Source of the DNA: Lysobacterales bacterium
Lineage (GTDB): Bacteria > Pseudomonadota > Gammaproteobacteria > Xanthomonadales > SZUA-36
Reading direction: 5' to 3'
Length of the DNA stretch: 49,083 nt
NCBI GenBank assembly: GCA_013042835.1
Contig: JABDPJ010000070.1
Span: 1 to 49,083 of the forward strand
The position numbers were made by a program, and so were the translations under genes. Positions 41,527 through 49,083 of the stretch are shown piece by piece. The notes under the pieces were generated by a model. The model was given only the letters and a program-made list of their open reading frames with translations. It did not search any database and was not told where the DNA came from. How positions within the stretch are numbered: the first letter of the stretch is position 1; each line of letters starts with the position of its first letter.

Positions 41527-42903
41527 TTGATACAGGTTTATGACTCAGTTCTCGAGTTGATCGGTGACACGCCGGTGGTGCGTGTCAACCACCTCGACAC
41601 GGGTCCGTGTACGCTCTTCATAAAGATGGAAAGTCAGAACCCGGGCGGGTCCGTGAAAGACCGGATTGGCCTTAAGATGATTGAAGACGCGGAAAAATCG
41701 GGTTTGATCAGCCCGGGGGCGACCCTGGTGGAGGGCACCGCGGGCAATACCGGTCTCGGGTTGGCACTTGTCGCTGCGCAAAAGGGCTACGAACTGACTC
41801 TTGTCATACCGGACAAGATGAGCCGCGAGAAAATCTCCAACCTGCGCGCCATGGGTGCAAAAGTTGTATTGACCCGTTCGGATGTGGCAAAGGGCCATCC
41901 TGAATACTACCAGGACCTGGCGTGTTCGATTGCCGAGGACATTGACGGCGCATTCTTTATCAACCAGTTCGGTAACGAGTCGAACCCGAAGGCACATGAA
42001 GAACTGACAGGGCCCGAAATATGGGAACAGATGGGGCATAACCTGGATGCCATCGTTTTAGGCGTCGGCTCCAGCGGCACCATTACCGGCTTGTCGCGCT
42101 ACTTTGAACACGCTGCGCCCGACCTCGAACTGGTACTGGCGGATCCGGTAGGATCCATACTGGCGGAGTACATCAATGACGGCGTCCTGTCGGACAAGAG
42201 CGCCAGTTGGCTGGTGGAGGGGATCGGTGAAGATTTTCTACCCATCATCAGCGATTTTTCCCGTGTTACGCGGGCCTACGCCATCAGCGACCGTGACAGC
42301 ATGCTGACCGGCAGGGAGTTGCTGGCCAGGGAGGGCATTCTCGGCGGTTCATCCACGGGTACCCTGGTGGCCGCGGCGCTGAAGTACTGCCGCGAACAAT
42401 CCGAACACAAAAACGTACTCACCTTCGCATGCGATACCGGTAATCGCTACCTTTCCAAGATGTATAACGATTTTTGGATGCGCGACCAGGGTTTTTTGCA
42501 GTACTCCCAGCACGGCGACCTGCGCGACCTGATTGCCCGGCCGTTTGAATCCAACGACACCATTACGGTTGGGCCGGATGAGCCACTGGCGAATGCCTAC
42601 AGCCGTATGAAGTTGTACGACGTGTCACAGTTGCCGGTGATTGAAGACCGTAATATCGTTGGCTTCATCGATGAATCGGATGTCCTGCTGGCGGTCGCAC
42701 AGTCCAATGAACGATTCGATGATCCTGTGAGTAGCGCCATGGTGACCGAACTGGCCTCGGTGCAAGTGAAAGATCCGGTCGATGAGCTGATGCCCATCTT
42801 CAGCAAGGACTATGTTGCTATCGTGAAAGACGGTGAGCGGTTCCTCGGGCTGATCACACGGGTTGATCTGCTCAATTACCTGCGCCGCAAAGCAGACCAA
42901 TAA
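41527..42903 (+). CDS. cbs: cystathionine beta-synthase with C-terminal CBS-domain pair
   Basis: A 458-residue PLP enzyme. The TTG start at 41527 is set by GGAG eight bases upstream; the nearby ATG is out of frame. The fold-type-II core (1-330) has IGDTPVVRV, the PLP lysine K44 in NPGGSVKDRIG, EGTAGNTGLGLAL and GGSSTGT. Residues about 335-458 are two CBS (Bateman) modules (MKLYDVSQLPVIED, SKDYVAIVKDGERFLGLITRVDLL; key parts given), a potential adenosyl-ligand regulatory site. It makes cystathionine from homocysteine and serine. With the downstream gamma-lyase it forms the reverse transsulfuration pathway from methionine to cysteine. Confidence 0.92.
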   Translation: MIQVYDSVLELIGDTPVVRVNHLDTGPCTLFIKMESQNPGGSVKDRIGLKMIEDAEKSGLISPGATLVEGTAGNTGLGLALVAAQKGYELTLVIPDKMSREKISNLRAMGAKVVLTRSDVAKGHPEYYQDLACSIAEDIDGAFFINQFGNESNPKAHEELTGPEIWEQMGHNLDAIVLGVGSSGTITGLSRYFEHAAPDLELVLADPVGSILAEYINDGVLSDKSASWLVEGIGEDFLPIISDFSRVTRAYAISDRDSMLTGRELLAREGILGGSSTGTLVAAALKYCREQSEHKNVLTFACDTGNRYLSKMYNDFWMRDQGFLQYSQHGDLRDLIARPFESNDTITVGPDEPLANAYSRMKLYDVSQLPVIEDRNIVGFIDESDVLLAVAQSNERFDDPVSSAMVTELASVQVKDPVDELMPIFSKDYVAIVKDGERFLGLITRVDLLNYLRRKADQ

Positions 42904-42932
42904 AGCATGCCAAGGAATTTGGAAACGTCACA

Positions 42933-44105
42933 ATGAAACAGCACTCAAAGCACGCAATTGCGACCCGGGTTATCCATGCCGGGCAACAACCGGACCCGTC
43001 GACCGGCGCTATCATGACGCCTATATTCGCGACCTCAACGTATGTTCAGAAAAGCCCCGGCGAGCACCAGGGCTGGGAATACTCCCGCAGCCACAATCCG
43101 ACCCGCGACGCTTACGAACAATGTATCGCGGACCTGGAAGGCGGTAGCCGAGGCTTTGCGTTTGCCTCGGGCATGGCGGCGACAGCGACCGTTCTCGAAT
43201 TGCTCGACAGCGGTGACCATGTCGTTGCAATGGATGACCTGTACGGTGGCAGCTTCCGCTTGTTCAACAACGTACGTGAACGTTCGGCAGGCTTGAGTTT
43301 CAGCTTTGCCCGGATCGAGGAAATTGATGCGCTGAAAGCAGCCATGCGTCCGCAAACGAAGATGATCTGGGTCGAAACGCCAACCAATCCGATGTTGAAG
43401 GTCGTCGATATTGCCGCGGTGGCGGAGGTCGCCCGTGAGCATGGTGCGCTGCTGGTGGTGGACAACACTTTCGCTTCACCAATGCTGCAAAGACCCCTGG
43501 CGCTGGGTGCGGATATCGTGGTGCATTCTGCTACTAAATTTCTGAATGGCCACTCTGACATGGTGGGGGGTGTCGCCGTGGTCGGGGATAACGCTGAACT
43601 GGGTGAAAGGCTCTGGTACCTGCTCAACTCCATCGGCGGTATCCAGGGCCCGTTTGACAGCTTTTTGGCCATGCGCGGGTTGAAAACGCTCGCCCTGAGG
43701 ATGAAAGCACACTGTGAGAATGCTCTGCAAATAGCGCAATGGCTCGAGCAGCATCCGGCGGTGGTCAGAACAATTTATCCCGGCCTTGTCTCGCACCCGC
43801 ACCATGACCTTGCCATGTCACAGATGAATGGTCAGGGGGGTGGCATTATCAGTATCGATCTGAAGGGTGGTTTCGAGGCGGCCAGGAAAATGCTGGAAGC
43901 CTGTCAGCTGTTTTCACTTGCTGAGAGCCTCGGGGGCGTGGAAAGCCTGATCAATCACCCGGCTGTCATGACGCACGCGTCCGTGCCACCTGAAAAGCGC
44001 AGGGAGATTGGAATATCGGATTCGCTTGTCAGGTTGTCCGTCGGCGTGGAAGATGTGAATGACCTGATCAACGAATTGGACGAGGTCTTGCAGAGCCTCG
44101 GCTGA
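42933..44105 (+). CDS. cystathionine gamma-lyase-type PLP enzyme
   Basis: A 390-residue Cys/Met-metabolism PLP enzyme. The Schiff-base lysine is K202 in HSATKFLNGHSD, preceded by VDNTFASPML and the YSRSHNPTRD motif; the C-terminal region SLGGVESLINHPAVMTHASV is typical. It lies 29 bases after cbs on the same strand, so gamma-lyase (cystathionine to cysteine, 2-oxobutyrate and ammonia) is more likely than cystathionine gamma-synthase. The two reactions are hard to separate from sequence alone. Confidence 0.92.
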   Translation: MKQHSKHAIATRVIHAGQQPDPSTGAIMTPIFATSTYVQKSPGEHQGWEYSRSHNPTRDAYEQCIADLEGGSRGFAFASGMAATATVLELLDSGDHVVAMDDLYGGSFRLFNNVRERSAGLSFSFARIEEIDALKAAMRPQTKMIWVETPTNPMLKVVDIAAVAEVAREHGALLVVDNTFASPMLQRPLALGADIVVHSATKFLNGHSDMVGGVAVVGDNAELGERLWYLLNSIGGIQGPFDSFLAMRGLKTLALRMKAHCENALQIAQWLEQHPAVVRTIYPGLVSHPHHDLAMSQMNGQGGGIISIDLKGGFEAARKMLEACQLFSLAESLGGVESLINHPAVMTHASVPPEKRREIGISDSLVRLSVGVEDVNDLINELDEVLQSLG

Positions 44106-44131
44106 TTTCGATCATGGATTGAAAATGAAGA

Positions 44132-44167
44132 GAATGAGCGGGTGTGAGGAGAGGGTCCCGCCCATTC
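44132..44167. other. imperfect inverted repeat between convergent genes
   Basis: GAATG-a-GCGGG pairs with CCCGC-c-CATTC: ten pairs, one mismatch, 14-base loop. It lies between the gamma-lyase stop and the end of the Gln/Lys-rich gene. There is no T-run, so its role as a terminator is uncertain. Confidence 0.35.
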
Positions 44168-44222
44168 AGTTCACTTGGAAAACGGCCTTAAATCCCTGGC
44201 CGTTGCAAGAACGACTCCTGGT

Positions 44223-44597
44223 TCACCGGCGGGTGGCGCCCTGGTTACCATCTTTTTTCTGACCTTTTCCCTTGGACTGGCCCTTGCCAGTTGCCTGGCC
44301 TTTGGCCTGGTTCTGAGCCTTTTCCTGTTTGCCCCCCTGATTCTTCTGCTGTTTGTATTGCTGCTGTTGCTGGGTTTGATTGTGCTTTCTTTGCTGGCCG
44401 CTAGAATTGACAGACGGACTTCTCTGCTGTTGCCGCGTCTGGGCCTGGTTCTGCGTTTGCGCCTGTGACTGGTTTTTGCTCTGAGCGGCCTGCGGGTTGG
44501 CGTTTTTCGCGGCCGGGTCGAGCGCAAATGCGATATTCGCGCAGAACAGGCTGAAGCCAAGAATGATCCCAACAGAATATGATTTGAACAATTGCAT
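44223..44597 (-). CDS. secreted Gln/Lys-rich low-complexity protein
   Basis: A 124-residue protein with a signal peptide (residues 1-26, VGIILGFSLFCANIAFA). The mature part is nearly all Gln, Lys, Asn, Ser, Ala and Gly (for example QSKNQSQAQTQNQAQTRQQQ and GKGQSKGKGQKKDG), hence basic and disordered. A second overlapping frame is open but lacks a signal. GAGG stands seven bases before the ATG, and a TATAAT box with a palindrome is upstream. I do not recognise a family; cell-envelope or nucleic-acid binding outside the cell is speculation. Confidence 0.72.
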   Translation of the reverse strand: MQLFKSYSVGIILGFSLFCANIAFALDPAAKNANPQAAQSKNQSQAQTQNQAQTRQQQRSPSVNSSGQQRKHNQTQQQQQYKQQKNQGGKQEKAQNQAKGQATGKGQSKGKGQKKDGNQGATRR

Positions 44598-44632
44598 TGC
44601 TTCACCTCGTCCTTGGTATTCGGGTTAACGCA

Positions 44633-44663
44633 ATTATAACCATTAAAATGTACTTAAGTACAT
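44633..44663 (-). promoter_or_regulatory. promoter with 16-bp palindrome upstream of the Gln/Lys-rich gene
   Basis: On the minus strand a perfect TATAAT (44633-44638) lies about 35 bases before the ATG. The palindrome ATGTACTTAAGTACAT (44648-44663) is centred just where the -35 box should be, and no consensus -35 is present. This suggests control by a dimeric regulator; none is encoded next to it. Confidence 0.55.
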
Positions 44664-44807
44664 AAATAATTGATTAAATAAGTGTAGTCCTAGATACCCG
44701 TGTTACCAGCAGGATACAGCGTATCCCCGGTCGCAGATGGCCGCTCGATGACCGTATACTCAGCCGCGGACAAAATAGATTGATCCAGGGGTGTTCCCGT
44801 AGTGATA

Positions 44808-46757
44808 TCAGCTTTGCAGTTCCGGCAATTCCCGGTAGAACTCCAGGGCTTCGGGGTTGGCGAGTGCATCCACGTTTTTGACGTTCCTGCCATGCACGAT
44901 GTTGCGCACGGCCAGCTCAACGATCTTGCCGCTGATGGTGCGAGGAATGTCACTGACCTGGATGATCTTCGCCGGAACGTGCCTCGGGGTGGCGTTTTCA
45001 CGCACTACATTGCGGATGCGGGCCTGCAGATTCTCATCCAGCTGCAAGCCATCCCGCAGGCGCACGAATAAAACGACACGTACATCATCGTCCCAATCCT
45101 GGCCAATACAAATGCTTTCCGTGACCTCATCCAGGCTTTCGACCTGCCGGTAAATTTCCGCCGTGCCAATGCGCACACCGCCCGGGTTAAGGGTGGCGTC
45201 CGAGCGTCCGAAAATGACCATGCCCCCATGCTCGGTGATCCTGGCGAAATCCCCGTGGGCCCAGATACCGGCGTACTGCTCAAAATAAGCCGCGCGGTAC
45301 TTGCTGCCGTCCTCGTCCCCCCAGAAAAACACCGGCATGGACGGGAAGGGTTGCACACAAACCAGTTCACCGGTTTCATTGATATCGGCGTAACTGCTGT
45401 CATCACGGCATATCTGCACCGCCATACCAAGACCAAGGCATTGGATTTCACCGCGGTAGACCGGCAGTAATGGGCAACCCAGCACGAAGCAGGAAACAAT
45501 GTCTGTGCCGCCGGCAATGGAAGACAGGCACAGGTCCGGCTTGATCTCCGAATAGACATAATCGAAGCTTTCCGGTGATAGCGGTGAACCGGTCGACAGT
45601 ATGGTTTTCAGGGAATGCAGATTATGTGTTGCACGTGGCTTGACGCCGCTTTTCTGCCAGGCGGAAATCGTCTTGGCACCCGTGCCAAATACACTGATCG
45701 CCTGGCGGTCGATTAGATCGAACATGGCCTCCGGTCCGGGGTAAAACGGAGAGCCTTCATACAATACCAACGTGGCGCCCGTGGCGAGGCCATTGACCAT
45801 CCAGTTCCACATCATCCAGCCACAGGTCGTGTAGTAACACAGGCGGTCATCGCGTTTGATGTCCGTGTGCAGCACCAACTCTTTTAGCAGTTGCAGCAAG
45901 GTGCCGCCGGCACCGTGAGTAATGCACTTGGGTACTCCCGTGGTGCCGGAAGAGTACAAAATATAGACGGGGTGATCGAAAGGCAGCCGGGTGAAATCTA
46001 TTTCTGTTGCGGTTTCATCCCGGAAAGAAGCCATCAACTCTGCATTCTTCAAACCGTCCAGGTCGGGATTCGGTTCAACATAGGGCGTGACAATGATCCT
46101 GGCGATGCTATCGATGCGGGCCTGGATTTCCCGCACTTTGTCCAGACAATCGTGTTGCTTGCCGTTGTAGGTGTAGGCAGCGGCGCAGAACAGCACCTTT
46201 GGTTCAATCTGGCCAAGCCGGTCGATCACACCGCTGACGCCGAAATCCGGGGAACAGGAAGACCAGATTGCACCGATACTGGTGGTTGCAAGCATGGCGA
46301 TCACTGTTTCCGGCAAATTCGGCATATAAGCGGCGACACGGTCCCCCGGTTCGACACCGCACTGCCGCAGCGAGGCCGCGACACCGGCTACCTGCCGGTA
46401 AAGATCCTTGTAACTGAGTTGACTGCTAATCCCGGTTTCAGAAACAAATACCAGGGCGTCGCGGTCATCGCGGTAACGCAAGAGGTTCTCGGCGAAATTC
46501 AGACTCGCATCGGGAAACCATGACGCGCCGGGCATGCGATCCAGGTTGATTGCGGTTCGTTCGCCGGCAGTACCCAGTACGCCGCAGAATTCCCAGACTG
46601 CCCGCCAGAAAGCCCTTGGCGAATCAATCGAGAACCGGTAAAGGCTCTGATAGTCGCTGACAGCCGGATCACGTTCCTTTTGAATCAGCCGGATAAAGCG
46701 ACTGATATTGGCTTCCTGAACGCGTTTTGCGGAGGGTAACCAGACAGGGTCAGTCAT
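44808..46757 (-). CDS. acetoacetyl-CoA synthetase (acetoacetate--CoA ligase)
   Basis: The ATG at 46757 has AGGTGG five bases upstream, better than the GTG at 46781, and gives 649 residues, close to the usual 650. The adenylation motif [29 protein letters not shown], and the C-terminal [18 protein letters not shown] are those of the acetoacetyl-CoA synthetase subgroup, including the lysine that is adenylated and acetylated. It activates acetoacetate to acetoacetyl-CoA. Position downstream of etfA (31-base gap) suggests a link to fatty or branched acid breakdown. Assignment to acetoacetate rather than another short acid rests on family likeness. Confidence 0.9.
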   Translation of the reverse strand: MTDPVWLPSAKRVQEANISRFIRLIQKERDPAVSDYQSLYRFSIDSPRAFWRAVWEFCGVLGTAGERTAINLDRMPGASWFPDASLNFAENLLRYRDDRDALVFVSETGISSQLSYKDLYRQVAGVAASLRQCGVEPGDRVAAYMPNLPETVIAMLATTSIGAIWSSCSPDFGVSGVIDRLGQIEPKVLFCAAAYTYNGKQHDCLDKVREIQARIDSIARIIVTPYVEPNPDLDGLKNAELMASFRDETATEIDFTRLPFDHPVYILYSSGTTGVPKCITHGAGGTLLQLLKELVLHTDIKRDDRLCYYTTCGWMMWNWMVNGLATGATLVLYEGSPFYPGPEAMFDLIDRQAISVFGTGAKTISAWQKSGVKPRATHNLHSLKTILSTGSPLSPESFDYVYSEIKPDLCLSSIAGGTDIVSCFVLGCPLLPVYRGEIQCLGLGMAVQICRDDSSYADINETGELVCVQPFPSMPVFFWGDEDGSKYRAAYFEQYAGIWAHGDFARITEHGGMVIFGRSDATLNPGGVRIGTAEIYRQVESLDEVTESICIGQDWDDDVRVVLFVRLRDGLQLDENLQARIRNVVRENATPRHVPAKIIQVSDIPRTISGKIVELAVRNIVHGRNVKNVDALANPEALEFYRELPELQS

Positions 46758-46788
46758 ATTTGCCACCTGGTCCGCCTGCACATGGCAT

Positions 46789-47727
46789 TCAGCTCAACAG
46801 CTGTTTCATCTCCGGAATCACGGTGAACAGGTCCGCGACCAGGCCGATATCCGCGACCTCGAATATGGGTGCGTCCGCATCCTTGTTGACAGCAACGATA
46901 GTGCCGGCGTCCTTGATGCCGGTGATGTGCTGGATAGCACCCGAAATCCCGAAAGCGATGTACAGGTCCGGAGCGATGATCTTGCCGGTTTGTCCCACCT
47001 GCATATCGTTGGGACAATAACCGGCATCAACCGCAGCCCGGGAAGCACCAACACCGGCGCCGATCAGGTCGGCAAGCTCGTACACCATCTCAAAGTTTTC
47101 TTCGCTGGCCATTGCGCGTCCAGCGGATACCACGCGCGGAGCCGATTGCAGGTCCGGGCGCTCGCCACCACCGGCCTCCAGGCCGACGTAACGGGTATTC
47201 GCACTGGCCGGAGCGCTGGCGGAGCGGGTTTCAATCGCAGCACTTCCGCTGTTGCCCGCAGCCTTCCACGAGGCAACACGAACCGTGGCCACCACCGTGA
47301 CATTCTCGGGCGCATGAACATCGACGATGGCGTTGCCCGCGTAGATGGGACGCGTGAAATGATGACTGCCTTCAACCGTGGAGATATCACTAACCTGGTT
47401 GACTCCGAGCAGGGCTGCAATTCGCGGCATCAGGTCTCGCCCATAGGTGGTCGACGGACCCAATATGTGGCTATAGCTTTCTGCCAGGGCAACCACTTCA
47501 GCGGCGTGGTTGACGGCCAGCGGGTTGGCAAGGTTTTCGGCGTCTACTACCGTAACGCCAGCGGCTCCATCAATGGCCGCGGCCTGTTCGGCAATGGCAT
47601 TGACCGATGATCCCATAACGAGAATGTCGAAATCCTGTCCGATGGCAGCAGCGCAACTGGCGCATTTGGCGGTGCTCGGGTTGAGGTTGCTTCCGTCGTG
47701 TTCTGCAATGATTAATGTTTTGCTCAT
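46789..47727 (-). CDS. etfA: electron transfer flavoprotein alpha subunit
   Basis: A 312-residue subunit. The C-terminal FAD-binding signature is visible ([18 protein letters not shown] and [17 protein letters not shown]). The N-terminal domain begins with [15 protein letters not shown]. With EtfB it takes electrons from acyl-CoA and dimethylglycine-type dehydrogenases. It starts 10 bases after etfB. Confidence 0.96.
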   Translation of the reverse strand: MSKTLIIAEHDGSNLNPSTAKCASCAAAIGQDFDILVMGSSVNAIAEQAAAIDGAAGVTVVDAENLANPLAVNHAAEVVALAESYSHILGPSTTYGRDLMPRIAALLGVNQVSDISTVEGSHHFTRPIYAGNAIVDVHAPENVTVVATVRVASWKAAGNSGSAAIETRSASAPASANTRYVGLEAGGGERPDLQSAPRVVSAGRAMASEENFEMVYELADLIGAGVGASRAAVDAGYCPNDMQVGQTGKIIAPDLYIAFGISGAIQHITGIKDAGTIVAVNKDADAPIFEVADIGLVADLFTVIPEMKQLLS

Positions 47728-47737
47728 GATAATTCCC

Positions 47738-48484
47738 TCACACCAGTCCGCGGGTTTTCAGTTCTGTGACAAGCTGTGCCGTGTCTTCGACGAGTATGCC
47801 CTTGGCACGCACGGGCGGTGGTGAATATTTCGAAACCTCCAGGTTGTTTTCCGGGGCAACACCCAGTTCGTCAAGGGCTATGACTTCCAGGGGTTTACGC
47901 TTGGCCTTCATGATATCCGGCAGTTTGACGAAACGCGGCTCATTAAGTCGCAAGTCCACCGAAATCACGGCGGGTAAATCGACTTCGATGGTTTCAAGAC
48001 CGGCATCCACTTCGCGCACAACCGTTACGCTTTCGCCAGACATGTTCATCTGCGAAACAAATGTAGCCTGTGGCCGGTCCCAAAGGGCGGCCAGCATTTG
48101 TGCGGTCTGTGAATTGTCGCCGTCAATGGCCTGTTTACCGAGTAAAACCAGGCCGGGCTGTTCCTTTTCGATCACTTTCAGGAAGGTGCGTGCAATCGTC
48201 AACGGTTGCAGGTCTTCGGCTGTATCGACCTGGATAGCCCGGTCCGCGCCCATTGCGAGGCCGGTGCGCAGCTGTTGCTGACATTCATTGCCACCAAGGG
48301 ATACGACGATAACCTCTTCCGCCAGGCCAGCCTCACGGATTCGCAGCGCCTCTTCGAGGGCAATTTCATCAAAGGGGTTGATGCTCATCTTGACGCCGTC
48401 AGTTTCAACACCGCTCGCGTCTGATTTGACGCGAATTCTGACGTTGTAGTCGATGACACGTTTTATACCAACCAGTATTTTCAT
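47738..48484 (-). CDS. etfB: electron transfer flavoprotein beta subunit
   Basis: A 248-residue AMP-binding subunit with VGIKRVIDYNVRIRVK at the start, LLGKQAIDGDNSQTAQML, and the family signature VREVDAGLETIEVDLPAVI followed by LRLNEPRFVKLPDIMKAK. These are features of the housekeeping (group I) ETF that feeds the respiratory chain through ETF-QO, encoded 27 bases upstream. Confidence 0.96.
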   Translation of the reverse strand: MKILVGIKRVIDYNVRIRVKSDASGVETDGVKMSINPFDEIALEEALRIREAGLAEEVIVVSLGGNECQQQLRTGLAMGADRAIQVDTAEDLQPLTIARTFLKVIEKEQPGLVLLGKQAIDGDNSQTAQMLAALWDRPQATFVSQMNMSGESVTVVREVDAGLETIEVDLPAVISVDLRLNEPRFVKLPDIMKAKRKPLEVIALDELGVAPENNLEVSKYSPPPVRAKGILVEDTAQLVTELKTRGLV

Positions 48485-48511
48485 GTTGATTCCTTGGTAA
48501 TTGATCTTGAT

Positions 48512-49083
48512 TCAGAGATTCTGATAATTTGGTCCGCTGCCACCCTCGGGGGTGACCCAGTTAATGATTTGGTAAGGGTCCTTGATGTCGCAGGTCTTGC
48601 AGTGTACGCAATTGGCGGCATTGATCTGCAGCCGCTTGCCCGCTGCTGAAGCGGTGTCTTCCACCATTTCATAAACTTGCGCGGGGCAAAATTGCGTGCA
48701 GGGATTGCCGTACTCCTCGGTACAGCGCGTCACGCACACATCCGGTTCGAGGATCTGCAGGTGCACGGGCTGATCTTCATCATGATCGGTCGCTGCGAAA
48801 TAGACCGATGCCAGGCGGTCGCGTGGCGCAAGGTCACGCTTCACCCACTGCCGCTCAACAGGTTTCAAGTCCTCCAGTTTTGTCAGCGAGGCATGATCCG
48901 CGTGGTTACGCAATGTGCGCGGTAATTTACCCGCGGTCAATGTTTCAATGGCCGCAGTGATCAATCCACGCCAAAGCCCCTTGTTAAAACCGGGCCGAAT
49001 ATTGCGTACTTTTTGCAACTCCTGCATGACCGGGCTCGCCCTTAACGCCTGGTCAAAGCCCTTACCGCCGCCTTGTTCGGCGA
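48512..49083 (-). CDS. ETF-ubiquinone oxidoreductase (partial, C-terminal part)
   Basis: The frame is open from the window edge to a TGA at 48512-48514; 189 residues of the C-terminus are visible. The [4Fe-4S] ligands are the cysteines in PCTQFCPAQVY and NCVHCKTCDIKDP. The RASPVMQELQKVRNIRP segment belongs to the preceding substrate/quinone domain. ETF-QO passes electrons from reduced ETF to ubiquinone at the inner membrane. Its N-terminal FAD domain lies to the right of the window. The gene is followed by etfB on the same strand. Confidence 0.94.
   Translation of the reverse strand, partial: AEQGGGKGFDQALRASPVMQELQKVRNIRPGFNKGLWRGLITAAIETLTAGKLPRTLRNHADHASLTKLEDLKPVERQWVKRDLAPRDRLASVYFAATDHDEDQPVHLQILEPDVCVTRCTEEYGNPCTQFCPAQVYEMVEDTASAAGKRLQINAANCVHCKTCDIKDPYQIINWVTPEGGSGPNYQNL

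Noticed and set aside
44690-44807. Possible gene remnant after the acetoacetyl-CoA synthetase
   Set aside because: A minus-strand frame continues to a stop at 44690, but upstream it runs out of frame through the synthetase and shows no recognisable domain.
45891-46523. Open frame of 210 codons on the plus strand
   Set aside because: Opposite the acetoacetyl-CoA synthetase; no motif or start signal.

Overview
The window looks like a chromosomal segment of a deep-branching gammaproteobacterium; I cannot name the genus. The evidence is the block rpsB-tsf-pyrH-frr-uppS-cdsA-dxr-rseP-bamA-skp-lpxD-fabZ-lpxA-lpxB-rnhB, the DUF2069/arsC/yihY neighbourhood familiar from Pseudomonas-like genomes, an EfpL (YeiP) paralogue of EF-P, and an EpmB-type radical SAM aminomutase. 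Base composition is moderately GC-rich. Many genes start with GTG or TTG, and several starts below were chosen by Shine-Dalgarno (SD) position.

Layout. 1-5100: the 5' part of an RND efflux adaptor, a seven-haem cytochrome c gene that appears broken at its 5' end, an OmpW porin with a clear terminator, a secreted redoxin, and epmB. 5100-11630: a divergent catabolic-looking module. Two PYROXD2/phytoene-desaturase-like FAD oxidoreductases and a GcvT/DmdA-like folate enzyme run leftward with overlapping ends. A BetI-like TetR regulator and a glycine-betaine-monooxygenase-like Rieske oxygenase run rightward. A perfect 26-bp palindrome sits between the divergent promoters. 11670-20000: DUF445 protein, efpL, a single-domain asparaginase-like protein, a 1024-residue exported protein of unknown family, a DUF2069/arsC pair, YihY and a TlpA-like thioredoxin.

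20011-35037 (minus strand): fifteen genes in one direction covering translation (S2, EF-Ts, Frr), UMP kinase, undecaprenyl-PP, CDP-DAG, DXP reductoisomerase, RseP, BamA, Skp, lipid A synthesis and RNase HII. The first gene, rpsB, encodes an S2 with a ~170-residue Lys/Ala/Glu-rich repetitive tail, which is very unusual. 35405-41460: a TPR membrane protein, a secreted beta-propeller-like protein behind a structured leader, fahA-maiA (end of tyrosine/homogentisate degradation), a DUF4398 lipoprotein followed by an OmpA lipoprotein, and a YdcH protein. 41482-44105: cystathionine beta-synthase and a cystathionine gamma-lyase-type enzyme (reverse transsulfuration). 44223-49083 (minus): a secreted Gln/Lys-rich low-complexity protein, then acetoacetyl-CoA synthetase in a probable operon with etfA, etfB and ETF-ubiquinone oxidoreductase (cut by the window end).

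The best candidates for something undescribed are the Rieske/GcvT/dual-FAD module, the S2 tail, the 1024-residue orphan, and the leader before the beta-propeller gene. No tRNA, rRNA, CRISPR array, transposon or prophage was seen.
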